In this document: piece by piece, positions 20,496 to 29,774 of the stretch
Layout: every line of letters starts with the position of its first letter
How positions within the stretch are numbered: position 1 is the stretch's first letter
Assembly (NCBI RefSeq): GCF_900156885.1
Contig: NZ_FTOY01000004.1
Coordinates: 62,001 to 126,000 of the forward strand
DNA: 64,000 nt
Source: Limosilactobacillus caccae
Lineage (GTDB): Bacteria > Bacillota > Bacilli > Lactobacillales > Lactobacillaceae
Direction: 5' to 3'
Program-made: the position numbers and the translations under genes
The notes under the pieces: generated by a model
Database searches by the model: none
What the model was told of the DNA's origin: nothing
Seen by the model: only the letters and a program-made list of their open reading frames with translations

Positions 20496-22814
20496 TTACT
20501 GCTTATTCGGCAGCTGATATTCCATCGTCAATAAGCGGCTAGCTTGTTCATTGATGGCATCGCTCACCGGACCGTTACTCAGCAAGGTCAGCTCATGCAT
20601 TGCCCGCGAGGCCATCGTGTAGATCATCCCCACTTCATCGGTCCCGGCAAGATTTTTAGCGGAAACATCAGCAGCAATTACCGCATCAAACTCAAGCCCC
20701 TTTGCCAAATAAATTGGTAAGATCAAGATTCCAGCTGGCAAGGCACTATCATGTTCATTTAACAGGTGAAGGTTGGCAATCTTTTGCCGGTGCAGCTCCT
20801 GGTAAATCTGGGTCGCTTGTTCCTGGTTCTTGGTTAAGATCGCAACTGTCTCATACTTTTCAGCTAAGGTAGTCGTTTCATCAAGCAACGCGCTGTTCTC
20901 CTCCGTGGTAGAATAGCGCACCAGCAACCGGGGCATCTGACCATGCCGCGTGAAGGCAACGATCTTATCGCCATCCGGCAAGAGGGCCTTCGCAAAGTTA
21001 GTGATTTCCGTTGTTGACCGGTAGCTCCGGCGAAGCGCAATCAGGTTGGGCCGCTTAGCCTGCAGAACTTTGCTCAGTCTATTGAGCAGCTCTTCTGGCA
21101 ACTGCAACGGCTTAAACAGCGCCTGCTCACTGTCACCCAGCACTGTAAACTTTGCTTGGGGAAAGGCGTGCCGCAAGTACACCAGCATCGCTGTCGAGTA
21201 GTCTTGCATCTCGTCGATAAAGACATACTGGAAGGAGCGGTTTTGTCCTGTCCCGGACACGAGGTCCCGCAGGTACATCAACGGCGCCGCGTGCATCAGA
21301 GCTAAGCGATGGTATTCGATCTCCTCTTGAAATTCCAGGATCATTGTCGCCCATTCTCGCCGACTAATTGACTCTGGAATATCAACCCAGTGTAAGAAAT
21401 GGTTGTACTGGTTGTAAAAGTCCAAGAAGTAGTTATTGTAGATTGCATCCGCAATTACCCGCAGCCGCCGCTTCGCTAACCGCCGTGACAAGTAGGCATA
21501 CTGAGCATCCTCGTCTTTAAAATCATCGATTGTCTTTTTGCCGTAAAGGCTATGCAGCTGTTGGACGTCGAGATCGTCCAAGGCTTTGGCAACCCAGTCC
21601 TTCTTTGCCTCTTCCCGGACCCGGTGCTGCAACTCACGAATCAGCTTATTTTTCAGTTGGACCAACTTATCAGCGGCCGTCATCGTCGTTGGCAGTTGCT
21701 GGTACAAGTCCTTGATATGGGCGGCAGTAAAGAATACCTGGCCGTTGAAACGGATATCAGCAAACTGTAACTGAGCAACGGTTAGGTGTTTGACGTAGTT
21801 GGCAATTGACGTCATAAACTGGTCACTTTCCACGTAGTTGGCTAGCGGGTGATCCTTGTTCCCCTCTCGCTGACGTTTTTCATAACGGTCAAATAACGTC
21901 TCTACTTGGAGGCCTTCAAAGCGCCGCCGGACAAATCCTTCCAGTGTTACCTGTCGCATGTTACGTTCACCAAGGCTCGGTAAAACTTCCGAAATATAGT
22001 GGCTAAACAAGTTGTTGGGACTAAACAAGACGATCTGGTCGGCATTTAATTCTGTCCGGCTATGGTAAAGCAGGTAGGCAATCCGTTGTAGAATCGCCGA
22101 AGTCTTCCCCGAGCCGGCAACCCCTTGGACCAATAAGAGGTCACTGCGGGTGTCCCTGATAATGTCATTTTGTTCCTGCTGGATAGTAGCGACAATATTA
22201 TGCATGTACTGGTCGTTTTGCTGACCAAGGGCGGCCTGGAGAAGTTCATCCCCCACCGTCTCATTAGTATCAAACATATTGGTAATCTTGCCATCCTTAA
22301 TGGTAAACTGCCGCTTCTTTTTAAGGTCAGTTGTCTGCATCCCCGCCGGTGTCTCGTATTTAACCCGGCCAAGGGTCCCATTATAGTAGACCCCCGCAAT
22401 TGGTGCCCGCCAGTCATAGATTAAAAAGTCCGTCTTATCATCATTCATTAACGATGAAGTCCCGATATACAAAGACTCTGGCTTTTCTTCGCCCGGATCT
22501 TGAATATCAATCCGTCCAAAGTATGGTGACCCCTGCAAATTCTTGAGGGTCTTTAACTGGTGCTTGAGGATTGTTTCACTCTCCGCCGCCCGGGAAACCA
22601 GTTGTCGTTGCTGCTCAATCATCGCGCGCGACTCGGCAATATCATCGACTTCGTAGCGGTTGATTGACGCGTTATCACTGTAGTTACGCTCAACTGCCCG
22701 TGTTTCGCGGTGGGCATCCTCGACTGCCTTCGCCGTTGACTTAATCTGTTGGTTGATCTGTTCTTCAACATGATCGACCCGTGCCTGTTCTGCTTGTCGT
22801 TCGCGATTTTCCAT
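20496..22814 (-). CDS. helD: HelD-like superfamily 1 helicase (RNA polymerase recycling factor)
   Basis: 772 residues. An N-terminal coiled coil (ENRERQAEQARVDHVEEQI) is followed by SF1 helicase motifs: Walker A VQGVAGSGKTSAILQRIAYLLYH, Walker B FIDEMQDYS, motif III VLGDSEQALF, motif IV LRRSYRSTTEI. In Bacillus HelD uses ATP to remove stalled RNA polymerase from DNA. The long N-terminal arm and size match HelD class I rather than UvrD/PcrA. It is transcribed alone. Confidence 0.9.
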   Translation of the reverse strand: MENRERQAEQARVDHVEEQINQQIKSTAKAVEDAHRETRAVERNYSDNASINRYEVDDIAESRAMIEQQRQLVSRAAESETILKHQLKTLKNLQGSPYFGRIDIQDPGEEKPESLYIGTSSLMNDDKTDFLIYDWRAPIAGVYYNGTLGRVKYETPAGMQTTDLKKKRQFTIKDGKITNMFDTNETVGDELLQAALGQQNDQYMHNIVATIQQEQNDIIRDTRSDLLLVQGVAGSGKTSAILQRIAYLLYHSRTELNADQIVLFSPNNLFSHYISEVLPSLGERNMRQVTLEGFVRRRFEGLQVETLFDRYEKRQREGNKDHPLANYVESDQFMTSIANYVKHLTVAQLQFADIRFNGQVFFTAAHIKDLYQQLPTTMTAADKLVQLKNKLIRELQHRVREEAKKDWVAKALDDLDVQQLHSLYGKKTIDDFKDEDAQYAYLSRRLAKRRLRVIADAIYNNYFLDFYNQYNHFLHWVDIPESISRREWATMILEFQEEIEYHRLALMHAAPLMYLRDLVSGTGQNRSFQYVFIDEMQDYSTAMLVYLRHAFPQAKFTVLGDSEQALFKPLQLPEELLNRLSKVLQAKRPNLIALRRSYRSTTEITNFAKALLPDGDKIVAFTRHGQMPRLLVRYSTTEENSALLDETTTLAEKYETVAILTKNQEQATQIYQELHRQKIANLHLLNEHDSALPAGILILPIYLAKGLEFDAVIAADVSAKNLAGTDEVGMIYTMASRAMHELTLLSNGPVSDAINEQASRLLTMEYQLPNKQ

Positions 22815-22828
22815 GGGGAAAGGACTCC

Positions 22829-24001
22829 TTACTCAAGTTCTTTTGCTGATACTTTTAATGAATGTTTCAAAATAAATGGTGCTAAAACAGTTGCTACAAT
22901 AATCACGGTAATTACGTCGGAGTAATACATCGACGATAATAGGTGGGCATTGTACCCAATCTGGGCCGTAATCAATCCCATCTCACCACGAGCGACCATC
23001 CCACTACCAACAACATAGGAACTTGGCGTGCTAAAGCCAGAGAGTTTTGCCCCGGCACCACAACCAAGCAGCTTGGTAAGGCAGGCGAGAATCGTCATGA
23101 TGATCACGAAGAAGATTGACTTGTCGATATTATCAAAGCTCATGTTTAACCCAACGCTGACAAAGAACAGTGGAATAAACATTGCGTAACCAATCGGTAC
23201 AAATGAGCGGTCAACCACTTCTTTGTGCTTGGAGTTAGCAACAGCGATTCCGGCAAAGAAGGAACCAACCGCACCACTTAAGCCGACGTAATCAGCAATG
23301 GCGGCCATCCCTAAACAGATGATCATCGCCATCACGGAGGTCGACGCAACCGTCAACATCTTACTACTTGCGTGAATCAAGTATGGGGCAAGCCACCGAA
23401 TCAGCAGGTATGTCCCACCAAAGAAGGCAACCTGCATCAATAGGATAATTCCCAGGGAGTGACCACCACCGTGACCGCTTGAAGCATTGCTCCCGTTGAT
23501 CACACTGATCATCACACTCAATAGGATAACCCCGATGATATCATCGGCAACCGCGGCCCCTAAAATCGTGGCCCCTTCGCGACTATCGAGCCGTTTGAAT
23601 TCCCGCAAAACCGCGACGGAAATACTAACTGACGTGGTCGCAAAGATTACCCCGATAAATAGTGACTCTAGCTTAGTGAAGCCAAAGGCATAACTCGCTG
23701 GTGCCATCACCGCAATCGGGATCACGACCCCGACGATCGCAACGATGACCGCTGGCTTCAGGTACTTTTTAAGTAGTGAAAGGTCACTTTCGAGTCCGGC
23801 GATGAACATTAGGATAATAACCCCAATTTCTTGGAACTCGTTCATCATCGTATTAAGGTGAACCCAGTCCAATACCGCCGGCCCGGCCACAATCCCGACC
23901 AAAATCTGCCCAATGACTTCGGGGATTTCTACCCGTCGACAAAAGTGGGCAACGATTTGGGTCGCGAGCAGCAAGCCCGCTAACACTGCAATAAATTCCA
24001 T
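22829..24001 (-). CDS. CPA2-family cation/proton antiporter
   Basis: 390 residues with about twelve hydrophobic segments. Family features: FCRRVEIPEVIGQILVGIVAGPAVL at the N-terminus, an AAVADDIIGVILL segment with the double-Asp ion site in the fifth to sixth helix region, and VGSFFAGIAVANS. No RCK regulatory domain is attached, which fits NapA-like Na+/H+ antiporters rather than KefB. It follows 14 nt after the end of helD on the same strand in opposite gene order (it lies upstream), so they may share transcription. Confidence 0.87.
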   Translation of the reverse strand: MEFIAVLAGLLLATQIVAHFCRRVEIPEVIGQILVGIVAGPAVLDWVHLNTMMNEFQEIGVIILMFIAGLESDLSLLKKYLKPAVIVAIVGVVIPIAVMAPASYAFGFTKLESLFIGVIFATTSVSISVAVLREFKRLDSREGATILGAAVADDIIGVILLSVMISVINGSNASSGHGGGHSLGIILLMQVAFFGGTYLLIRWLAPYLIHASSKMLTVASTSVMAMIICLGMAAIADYVGLSGAVGSFFAGIAVANSKHKEVVDRSFVPIGYAMFIPLFFVSVGLNMSFDNIDKSIFFVIIMTILACLTKLLGCGAGAKLSGFSTPSSYVVGSGMVARGEMGLITAQIGYNAHLLSSMYYSDVITVIIVATVLAPFILKHSLKVSAKELE

Positions 24002-24138
24002 GCTTTTTCTCCCTTCATCTGTCTAAAAACTACATATAGAGTAAATTGTACCATAATTGTTTTTCCAATCCGCACTTCTTAATTGCTTCTTACTAGGATT
24101 ATAATAATTGTGGAACTATTTACGTGGAGGAGAAGAAA

Positions 24139-25473
24139 TTGAGTACCAATCAAGTAGCTGTTAAACGGGCAAGCGATATCTTACGTCGACCCAACTTCAC
24201 CGCCTTTACCGGCATTATTTTTAAGGGAATCATTACTGGCTTGGTCACCGGTCTTATCGTCAGCGTCTTCCGCTGGATTATCGACCACACCATGCAGGGA
24301 CTTTACATAATCTACCCGCTAATGGCAGGCCATCCCCTCCTACTGATCCCTTACATCTTATTGACCCTCTTAATCGTCTGGCTGCTCAGCCGGATCCTTA
24401 AGCCTGCATTGACGGACCTTGTCGGCTCGGGGGTGCCGCAAATTGAGGCCATTCTACTAAACGAACACCAGATGAATGCCCGCGATATTCTTTGGCGAAA
24501 GTTTATCGGGGGTCTCCTCGCTATCTGCCCAGGTCTCTTTCTCGGGCGGGAAGGGCCGTGTATCCAGATGGGGGCCTGTGTCGGGCAAATTTGCAGCGAG
24601 CAATTTAATAGTAGTCAGCGGGAAAAACGGCTCTTACTAGAATGTGGGGTGGCCGCAGGGCTAGCGGCGGCCTTTAGTGCGCCCCTTGCCGGGGTAATTT
24701 TTCTCGTCGAAGAAATCACCTTTGATTTCCACCCTAAGGCTTGTGTCACCGCGCTTGCCGCTGCAATCTCAGCTGACTTTGTGACCATCCTCTTCTTTGG
24801 CACTAATCCCTGCCTTTACCTCCCCTTGCAAGCAAACCTTCCCCGGGCAAGTTATGGCTGGTTATTGGTACTAGGAATTATAATCGGTGTCCTCTCGTTT
24901 GGCTACCAATATGTCTTGTTAAACCTTAAATGGTGGTTTAGTAAGCTGAAATTCCCCCACATCTACCACAGCGTTATCCCGCTCTTATTAGTCATCCCCA
25001 TCGGGTTGTGGAATCCCCGGATCCTTGGGGGAAGCCATAACTTTGTCACCACGGTTACGACTTTGACAACAAATCAACCATGGCTAAAGCTGCTTGGCAT
25101 TTTACTTATCTTTTTAATCATCCGCTTTGTCTTCTCAATGGTTAGTTACGGGGCTTCTGTTCCCGGCGGAATTTTCATGCCAATCCTCGTCATCGGTTCC
25201 CTTCTCGGGGCGATTGCGGCTACCGTGATGATCCACTATCACATCATCCCGGCGAGTTGCTATCTGAATGTCATTGTGATTACCATGGCCGCCTACTTTG
25301 GTGCAATTGAAGAAGCCCCATTTACCGCCATCACCCTCTTGACCGAAATGGTTGGCTCAGTCGACCAGGTCCTGCCAATGGCGATTTTGACCTTCGTCGC
25401 CTATGTCACCAGCAGCTTACTCGGTGGCGCACCGATCTACGAGTCATTGCGAAAAGAATCGTTTCCAAAGTAA
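24139..25473 (+). CDS. ClC-family chloride/anion transporter
   Basis: 444 residues, ClC fold. Selectivity motifs are visible: GSGVPQIEAIL, the GREGPCIQMGACVGQ segment whose Glu is the external gate of H+/Cl- exchangers, and GGIFMPILVIGSLLGA. An EEAPFTAITLLTEM segment is near the C-terminus, with no CBS domains. I place the start at TTG 24139 because GGAGGAG is 6 nt upstream; a GTG at 24124 overlaps that ribosome site. Fluoride-type CLC-F proteins look different, so chloride or acid-resistance exchange is more likely. Confidence 0.88.
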   Translation: MSTNQVAVKRASDILRRPNFTAFTGIIFKGIITGLVTGLIVSVFRWIIDHTMQGLYIIYPLMAGHPLLLIPYILLTLLIVWLLSRILKPALTDLVGSGVPQIEAILLNEHQMNARDILWRKFIGGLLAICPGLFLGREGPCIQMGACVGQICSEQFNSSQREKRLLLECGVAAGLAAAFSAPLAGVIFLVEEITFDFHPKACVTALAAAISADFVTILFFGTNPCLYLPLQANLPRASYGWLLVLGIIIGVLSFGYQYVLLNLKWWFSKLKFPHIYHSVIPLLLVIPIGLWNPRILGGSHNFVTTVTTLTTNQPWLKLLGILLIFLIIRFVFSMVSYGASVPGGIFMPILVIGSLLGAIAATVMIHYHIIPASCYLNVIVITMAAYFGAIEEAPFTAITLLTEMVGSVDQVLPMAILTFVAYVTSSLLGGAPIYESLRKESFPK

Positions 25474-25475
25474 TG

Positions 25476-25517
25476 AAAAAGCCCTAGTACCTGACGAGAT
25501 GGTACTGGGGCTTTCTA
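25476..25517 (+). terminator. Terminator of the ClC gene
   Basis: AAAGCCCTAGTACC and GGTACTGGGGCTTTC form a stem followed by a T-rich tract. Confidence 0.75.
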
Positions 25518-25531
25518 TTTTCTCTTAACTA

Positions 25532-25605
25532 AGCCGCCTGGCGGACTCGAACCGCCGACCTCATCCTTACCATGGATGTGCTCTACCTAGCTGAGCTAAG
25601 GTGGC
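25532..25605 (-). tRNA. tRNA-Thr (anticodon GGT)
   Basis: Cloverleaf on the minus strand with D-arm GCTC/GAGC, anticodon stem CATCC/GGATG with loop ATGGTAA giving anticodon GGT, T-arm GGCGG-TTCGAGT-CCGCC, and no encoded CCA. The acceptor stem GCCACCT / AGGCGGC contains an A-C mismatch at the fourth pair, where a G would pair. Confidence 0.92.
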
Positions 25606-25636
25606 AATTGTAGTATAGCGAAGAAATCACGACAAA

Positions 25637-25678
25637 AGCAAGAAAAAGCAGGTAAACTTACCCGCTTTTTCTTGCTTT
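25637..25678. terminator. Terminator of the epimerase gene
   Basis: AGCAAGAAAAAGC and GCTTTTTCTTGCT pair around GGTAAACTTACC, with T runs in both directions, directly after the PLP-enzyme stop codon. Confidence 0.8.
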
Positions 25679-25679
25679 T

Positions 25680-27023
25680 TTACCAGCCCAATTCATCAGC
25701 GTTAGCCGGGGCAGCTAACTTACCAGCAGCTAACTCGATAAAGGCGCGATCCATTATTGAAAATGCCCTAGTCAATTCTTCTTCAGTAATAACTAGCGGT
25801 GGTTGGAAGCGCAAGATACTGCCCCGCAGGCTAATAATAATTGCGCCCAGTTCAAAGATCCGGTACATCAACTTGGTGGTGGCTACCGGATCACCCTTCC
25901 CTGTAGCGGGATCAATAATATCAATCCCCCCATCAAGGCCGTACATCCGAACATCCCCAATAAACGGAAACTTCTCTTGTTCTTCTTTAAAGAAGGCGGC
26001 AGCTTTTTGCCCAAGCTTTTGTGAACGCTCAAGTAAGTGTTCGTCTTGAATAACGTCGAGCGTCGCATTAGCGGCAGCGGTCGTAATTGGGTTACCGGCA
26101 GTCGTGTAGACATTTGCCGGGGCAGCAAGGGATTCCATAATCTCCTTACGCCCAATCATTGCACTCAGTGGCAAGCCAGATGCCAGCGATTTACCAACGG
26201 ACATTAAATCCGGTTCAATGCCAAAGTGTTGGATTGACCACCACTTGCCTGTCCGCCCCATTCCCTGGTTGACCTCATCAACTGCAAAGAGAATTCCGTG
26301 CGCTTTAGCAAAATCATAAATCTTTTGCATGTAAGCAGGTGGCGTCTTGACAATTCCCCCATCGCCCTGAATTGGTTCGATCAAAATTGCTGCAACATCA
26401 TCTGCTGGCAAGTAAGTTTCAAACGGCAGCTTAAAGTTCTTAAACATTCGGTCGACAAATTCATCTTCACTCTCGTTAGCGAGCCGTTCCCAGGGACTGG
26501 GGAATGGCACCTTGACTACTCCTGGTAGCATCGGCCCCATCTTCCGCGCCATGTTTAGCGAAACGGCGGACAAACTCATCGACCCGTAAGTTGAGCCGTG
26601 ATAGGCTCCGGTAAAGGAAACAATATATTGACGGCCCGTATAGCCACGGGCAAATTTGATGATGGCATCATTAGCATCTGAACCGGAATTGCCCCACACA
26701 ACTTCAACCGGTCCAGTCATCGGTGCCAGCTTCGCAAGTCGTGGTGCTAACCGCGCTGCCTGCGAATTGGCAAAGTATGCTGGTGTATATTGAATTAACT
26801 TGGCGGCCTGGTCCTGGATTGCCTTGACAATTTGTGGATGAGCGTGACCCGTATTGGTCGAACTCGCACTAGCAAGTAAGTCAAGATAGTCACGGCCCTC
26901 AATGTCAGTCACAATTGCCCCTTGTCCATGATCAAGAACGATATCATAGTATTTAATCCGTGCTGCGGTCGCGAACGCAGCGTTTTCTCTTTTTAGTACT
27001 TCATTATTGTTTTTCTCCATCAT
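25680..27023 (-). CDS. Class III PLP enzyme, isoleucine 2-epimerase-like (branched-chain amino acid racemase)
   Basis: 447 residues of the class III aminotransferase fold. LLASASSTNTGHAHP, the stretch GNSGSDANDAIIKFARGYTG, AYHGSTYGS, ILIEPIQGDGG and SVGKSLASGLPLSAMIG (PLP-lysine) are present. From memory these closely match the isoleucine 2-epimerase of Lactobacillus buchneri, more than GABA or ornithine aminotransferases. That enzyme interconverts L-Ile/Val/Leu with their D- or allo-forms without 2-oxoglutarate. It overlaps the upstream permease by 20 nt, so the two are coupled. Simple transamination remains possible until tested. Confidence 0.82.
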   Translation of the reverse strand: MMEKNNNEVLKRENAAFATAARIKYYDIVLDHGQGAIVTDIEGRDYLDLLASASSTNTGHAHPQIVKAIQDQAAKLIQYTPAYFANSQAARLAPRLAKLAPMTGPVEVVWGNSGSDANDAIIKFARGYTGRQYIVSFTGAYHGSTYGSMSLSAVSLNMARKMGPMLPGVVKVPFPSPWERLANESEDEFVDRMFKNFKLPFETYLPADDVAAILIEPIQGDGGIVKTPPAYMQKIYDFAKAHGILFAVDEVNQGMGRTGKWWSIQHFGIEPDLMSVGKSLASGLPLSAMIGRKEIMESLAAPANVYTTAGNPITTAAANATLDVIQDEHLLERSQKLGQKAAAFFKEEQEKFPFIGDVRMYGLDGGIDIIDPATGKGDPVATTKLMYRIFELGAIIISLRGSILRFQPPLVITEEELTRAFSIMDRAFIELAAGKLAAPANADELGW

Positions 27024-28458
27024 TTTGACCGCCTACTTTCTTTGCCATTGTCGAATGTCTCATCCCGTAGACAAAATAAATAATTAAGCCCAGGATGAAC
27101 CAAATACCGGCATAAAGCTTTGCCTGGTAGTCAAGGCCCATAAAGACAAGCAGGGACGCAAGGAAGCCAAGTGCTGGTAAGACAGGGTAGAACGGCACCT
27201 TAAATGATGGATCGGGAATATCCTTTCCTTCCCGCCGTCGTAGTGCGTAAATACCAAGTGAAACGAACATGAAGGCAATCAATGTCCCAGCAGAAATCAA
27301 TTGTGACAAGAACGCAAATGGGAAGAAAGCCCCGATCAAAACAGCGACAATTGTTAGTGTCCATAGCGCGTTATTCGGCCGCTCACTACTATCAAGCTTG
27401 CCCAACCACTTTGGTAACATTCCGTCCCGACCAAAGGAATAAATCAGTCGTGAACCGGCCATGCTCATCCCAATCAATGCGGTAAACATTCCCACAACCG
27501 CAATTGATTGAACAACCGCTGCAACCCCACCATGATGGGCAGCACGTAATGCAAGGCCAACCGGTTCAGCACTGTTAGCATATTCTTGGTATGGCAGAAC
27601 ACCGATTAACACCAGACTAACAGCGATAAAGAGGATAACTGCAATCAAAAGTGACCCTAAAATTCCGCGTGGCATTGTCTTTTGCGGATTGATCGCCTCT
27701 GCAGAATTAGCAGCAATCGAATCAAAACCGATGTAGGAAAGGAAAATCATCGAAACACCGGCATAAATCCCCTGCCAGCCCCCAAAGGCACCATTAGCAG
27801 TCTCATGGTATTGCGGGATAAACGGTGTGAAATTAGCCGCCTTAATCGCGGTCATCCCCACAAAGATAAATAGTAAGATCGCAAATACTTTTAAGATAAC
27901 AAGGAGATTTTCAACCCGGGCTGCCCGTGAAGCGCCGCGGGAAATCAAGGCCGCAACCAACACAATCACAAGAACGGAAACTAAGTCGACAATCCCGCCA
28001 TCAGTCCCGAAGGCATTAGATAATGCCGCCGGAAGTTTCAGTCCTAACGGTGCCAGCAACGCCCGAAAGTTTGCGGAAAGGCCGGAACCCACAAAGGCTA
28101 ACGCGATGAAATATTCCGCCAGTAGTGCCCAGCCGGCAACCCAGCCAAAAAATTCCCCGAAAACAACATTGATCCAGGAATAAGCTGACCCAGCAAAGGG
28201 CATCGCCGCCGCCATCTCCGCATAGGCAAAGGCAACGAGTCCCGCAACTACCGCGGCGATTATAAATGAAATCACGACAGCTGGTCCGGTATGCATCGCG
28301 GCCACCTCACCTGGAAGAGTGAAAATGGAGGTCGACACAATTGTCCCCACACCTAAAGCTAAAAAGTCCCGAACCTTCAAAGATCGAACTAAGTGACCGT
28401 CTTTTTTGTTATAAACACGCGGGTCTTCTTTACGTGTGATTGTTTTCCAAAAACTCAT
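27004..28458 (-). CDS. APC-family amino acid permease
   Basis: 484 residues, about twelve membrane segments, cationic amino acid transporter (CAT/YfnA-like) branch. It opens with a short cytosolic arm and LKVRDFLALGVGTIVSTSIFTLPGEVAA, the first transport helix with the GxG-type substrate motif; YAEMAAAMPFAGSAYSW follows. I start it at ATG 28458, 6 nt after AAGGAGG. Overlap with the epimerase-like gene suggests the substrate is a branched-chain amino acid or its D/allo form; that is inference. Confidence 0.87.
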   Translation of the reverse strand: MSFWKTITRKEDPRVYNKKDGHLVRSLKVRDFLALGVGTIVSTSIFTLPGEVAAMHTGPAVVISFIIAAVVAGLVAFAYAEMAAAMPFAGSAYSWINVVFGEFFGWVAGWALLAEYFIALAFVGSGLSANFRALLAPLGLKLPAALSNAFGTDGGIVDLVSVLVIVLVAALISRGASRAARVENLLVILKVFAILLFIFVGMTAIKAANFTPFIPQYHETANGAFGGWQGIYAGVSMIFLSYIGFDSIAANSAEAINPQKTMPRGILGSLLIAVILFIAVSLVLIGVLPYQEYANSAEPVGLALRAAHHGGVAAVVQSIAVVGMFTALIGMSMAGSRLIYSFGRDGMLPKWLGKLDSSERPNNALWTLTIVAVLIGAFFPFAFLSQLISAGTLIAFMFVSLGIYALRRREGKDIPDPSFKVPFYPVLPALGFLASLLVFMGLDYQAKLYAGIWFILGLIIYFVYGMRHSTMAKKVGGQNDGEKQ

Positions 28459-28755
28459 AATCATCCTCCTTTTCTCTCCATAATTAAATTTTGATTAGAA
28501 TTATAAGAAAATCTTTAATTCATTCTACCAAGCTGTTTCTTGTAGGTCAAACGATTATTTAAACTTTGATTAAGAAACCGTTTTCTTGTAAACAACGGGC
28601 GCACGCGCTTTTTTATTGCCATAATGCTAGCCTTAATTTGATAAACACCAGCCGTTAAATCACAAGGTAATGATTAAAAGCTCATTAGTAACCTTTCGTT
28701 CTCTCCCTCACCGGGAGTAGAATAAGGGTAACTACTTTCGAAAGGAATGATCCTA
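28459..28755. other. Intergenic region between permease and nth
   Basis: Divergent promoter region of nearly 300 bp. I see a TAGAAT -10-like box near 28720 that could serve nth, and a GC-rich GGGCGCACGCGC followed by six T near 28600 that resembles a weak terminator. A 17-codon frame at 28673 has a poor ribosome site and is not called. Confidence 0.4.
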
Positions 28756-29397
28756 ATGCTCTCACCCGCAGAAATTCGTTACGCGGTTAAGGTGATGCGG
28801 CAAAAATTTCCCGATGCTGGCACAACACTGGTTGCTGACACAAACTACCACTTCTTACTAGCAACCATTCTCAGTGCCCAGTCAACTGACCAATCCGTCA
28901 ACGAAATCACCCCCGCGCTCTTTGCCCGTTTCCCGCTCCCTGCCGACCTAGCAAGTGTCGAACCCGCTGACGTTGAACCGTATATCAAGCGTCTCGGCCT
29001 CTACCGCAACAAGGCAAAGTTTCTCGTCAACTGTTCCCGCCAGCTTGTCACGGACTTCAATGGTGAAGTTCCCCATACCCTTAAAGAGTTGACCAGCCTG
29101 TCCGGGGTTGGGCGCAAAGTCGCTGATGTCGTCTTAGCGGAATGTTTTAATATTCCCGCCTTTCCCGTTGATACCCACGTCAGCCGGGTGGCTCGCCGGC
29201 TGCAAATGGTTGACCCTAAAGCTAGCGTACTGCAAATTGAAAAGAAAATGATGGCGTCTATCCCTGCAGAACACTGGCTTGATGCTCACCATAGCATGAT
29301 CTTTTGGGGCCGTTACCAATGCATGGCACGTAACCCACGATGCGCAGATTGCCCCCTCTTATCAATTTGCAAGACAGGTCAAGACAATGTGATGTAA
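28756..29397 (+). CDS. nth: Endonuclease III (DNA glycosylase/AP lyase)
   Basis: Base-excision repair enzyme removing oxidised pyrimidines, 213 residues. The helix-hairpin-helix LTSLSGVGRKVADVVLAE contains the catalytic Lys, and PVDTHVSRVARRL the catalytic Asp. The C-terminal 4Fe-4S ligands are C-x6-C-x2-C-x5-C. The start ATG 28756 is taken because AAAGGA precedes it at 9 nt; an upstream in-frame ATG overlaps that ribosome site. Confidence 0.96.
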   Translation: MLSPAEIRYAVKVMRQKFPDAGTTLVADTNYHFLLATILSAQSTDQSVNEITPALFARFPLPADLASVEPADVEPYIKRLGLYRNKAKFLVNCSRQLVTDFNGEVPHTLKELTSLSGVGRKVADVVLAECFNIPAFPVDTHVSRVARRLQMVDPKASVLQIEKKMMASIPAEHWLDAHHSMIFWGRYQCMARNPRCADCPLLSICKTGQDNVM

Positions 29398-29460
29398 CTC
29401 CTTACCCTTGGTTGCCCGTTTATGATATTCTTTGGGTAAATTTAATAAGGGGGCATTGAA

Positions 29461-29748
29461 ATGACTGACTCACTTAAACCTCATCAATATGTTGGCAATG
29501 GCTTTAGTGCTTTCGGCGGGGAGTTGAAGGTGCTACTAACTTATGAGGATAAAGAGATTAAGGATCTTCAAGTCATTGAACAGCATGAGTCCGAAACGGG
29601 GAAATGGGCTCTTGACGACCTACCAGGCAAAATCGTGGCGGCAAACAGCGCTGACGTCGATGGGATTACTGGCGCCTCAGCAACAAGTCGGGCAATCAAA
29701 GAGGCGACTGCTGATGCACTAGTAAAAGCCCGCCAAAACAAAAAATGA
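29461..29748 (+). CDS. Small FMN-binding-domain protein
   Basis: 95-residue protein consisting of a single FMN_bind domain with no signal peptide or membrane helix. VDGITGASATSRAI matches the (D)GxTGA(S/T)xxS sequence around the Ser/Thr that carries covalently bound FMN in NqrC/RnfG-type and urocanate-reductase-type proteins. In known systems ApbE attaches FMN; no apbE is in the window. AAGGGGG precedes the start at 6-7 nt. It may be a redox carrier or an accessory of a fumarate-reductase-like enzyme located elsewhere. Confidence 0.83.
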   Translation: MTDSLKPHQYVGNGFSAFGGELKVLLTYEDKEIKDLQVIEQHESETGKWALDDLPGKIVAANSADVDGITGASATSRAIKEATADALVKARQNKK

Positions 29749-29774
29749 GACTGAAATTCAGTCTCATTTTTTAT
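29742..29774. terminator. Shared terminator, FMN-binding gene and MFS gene
   Basis: AAAATGAGACTGAA and TTCAGTCTCATTTT form a perfect stem between two convergent genes. Confidence 0.85.

Noticed and set aside
25680-27023. GABA or ornithine aminotransferase
   Set aside because: The motifs around the PLP-lysine and the GNSGSDANDAIIKFAR stretch fit lactobacillar isoleucine 2-epimerase better; still open until assayed.
28673-28726. 17-codon frame before nth
   Set aside because: Only a weak AAGGTA site, no hydrophobic or regulatory features, and it covers the likely nth promoter.
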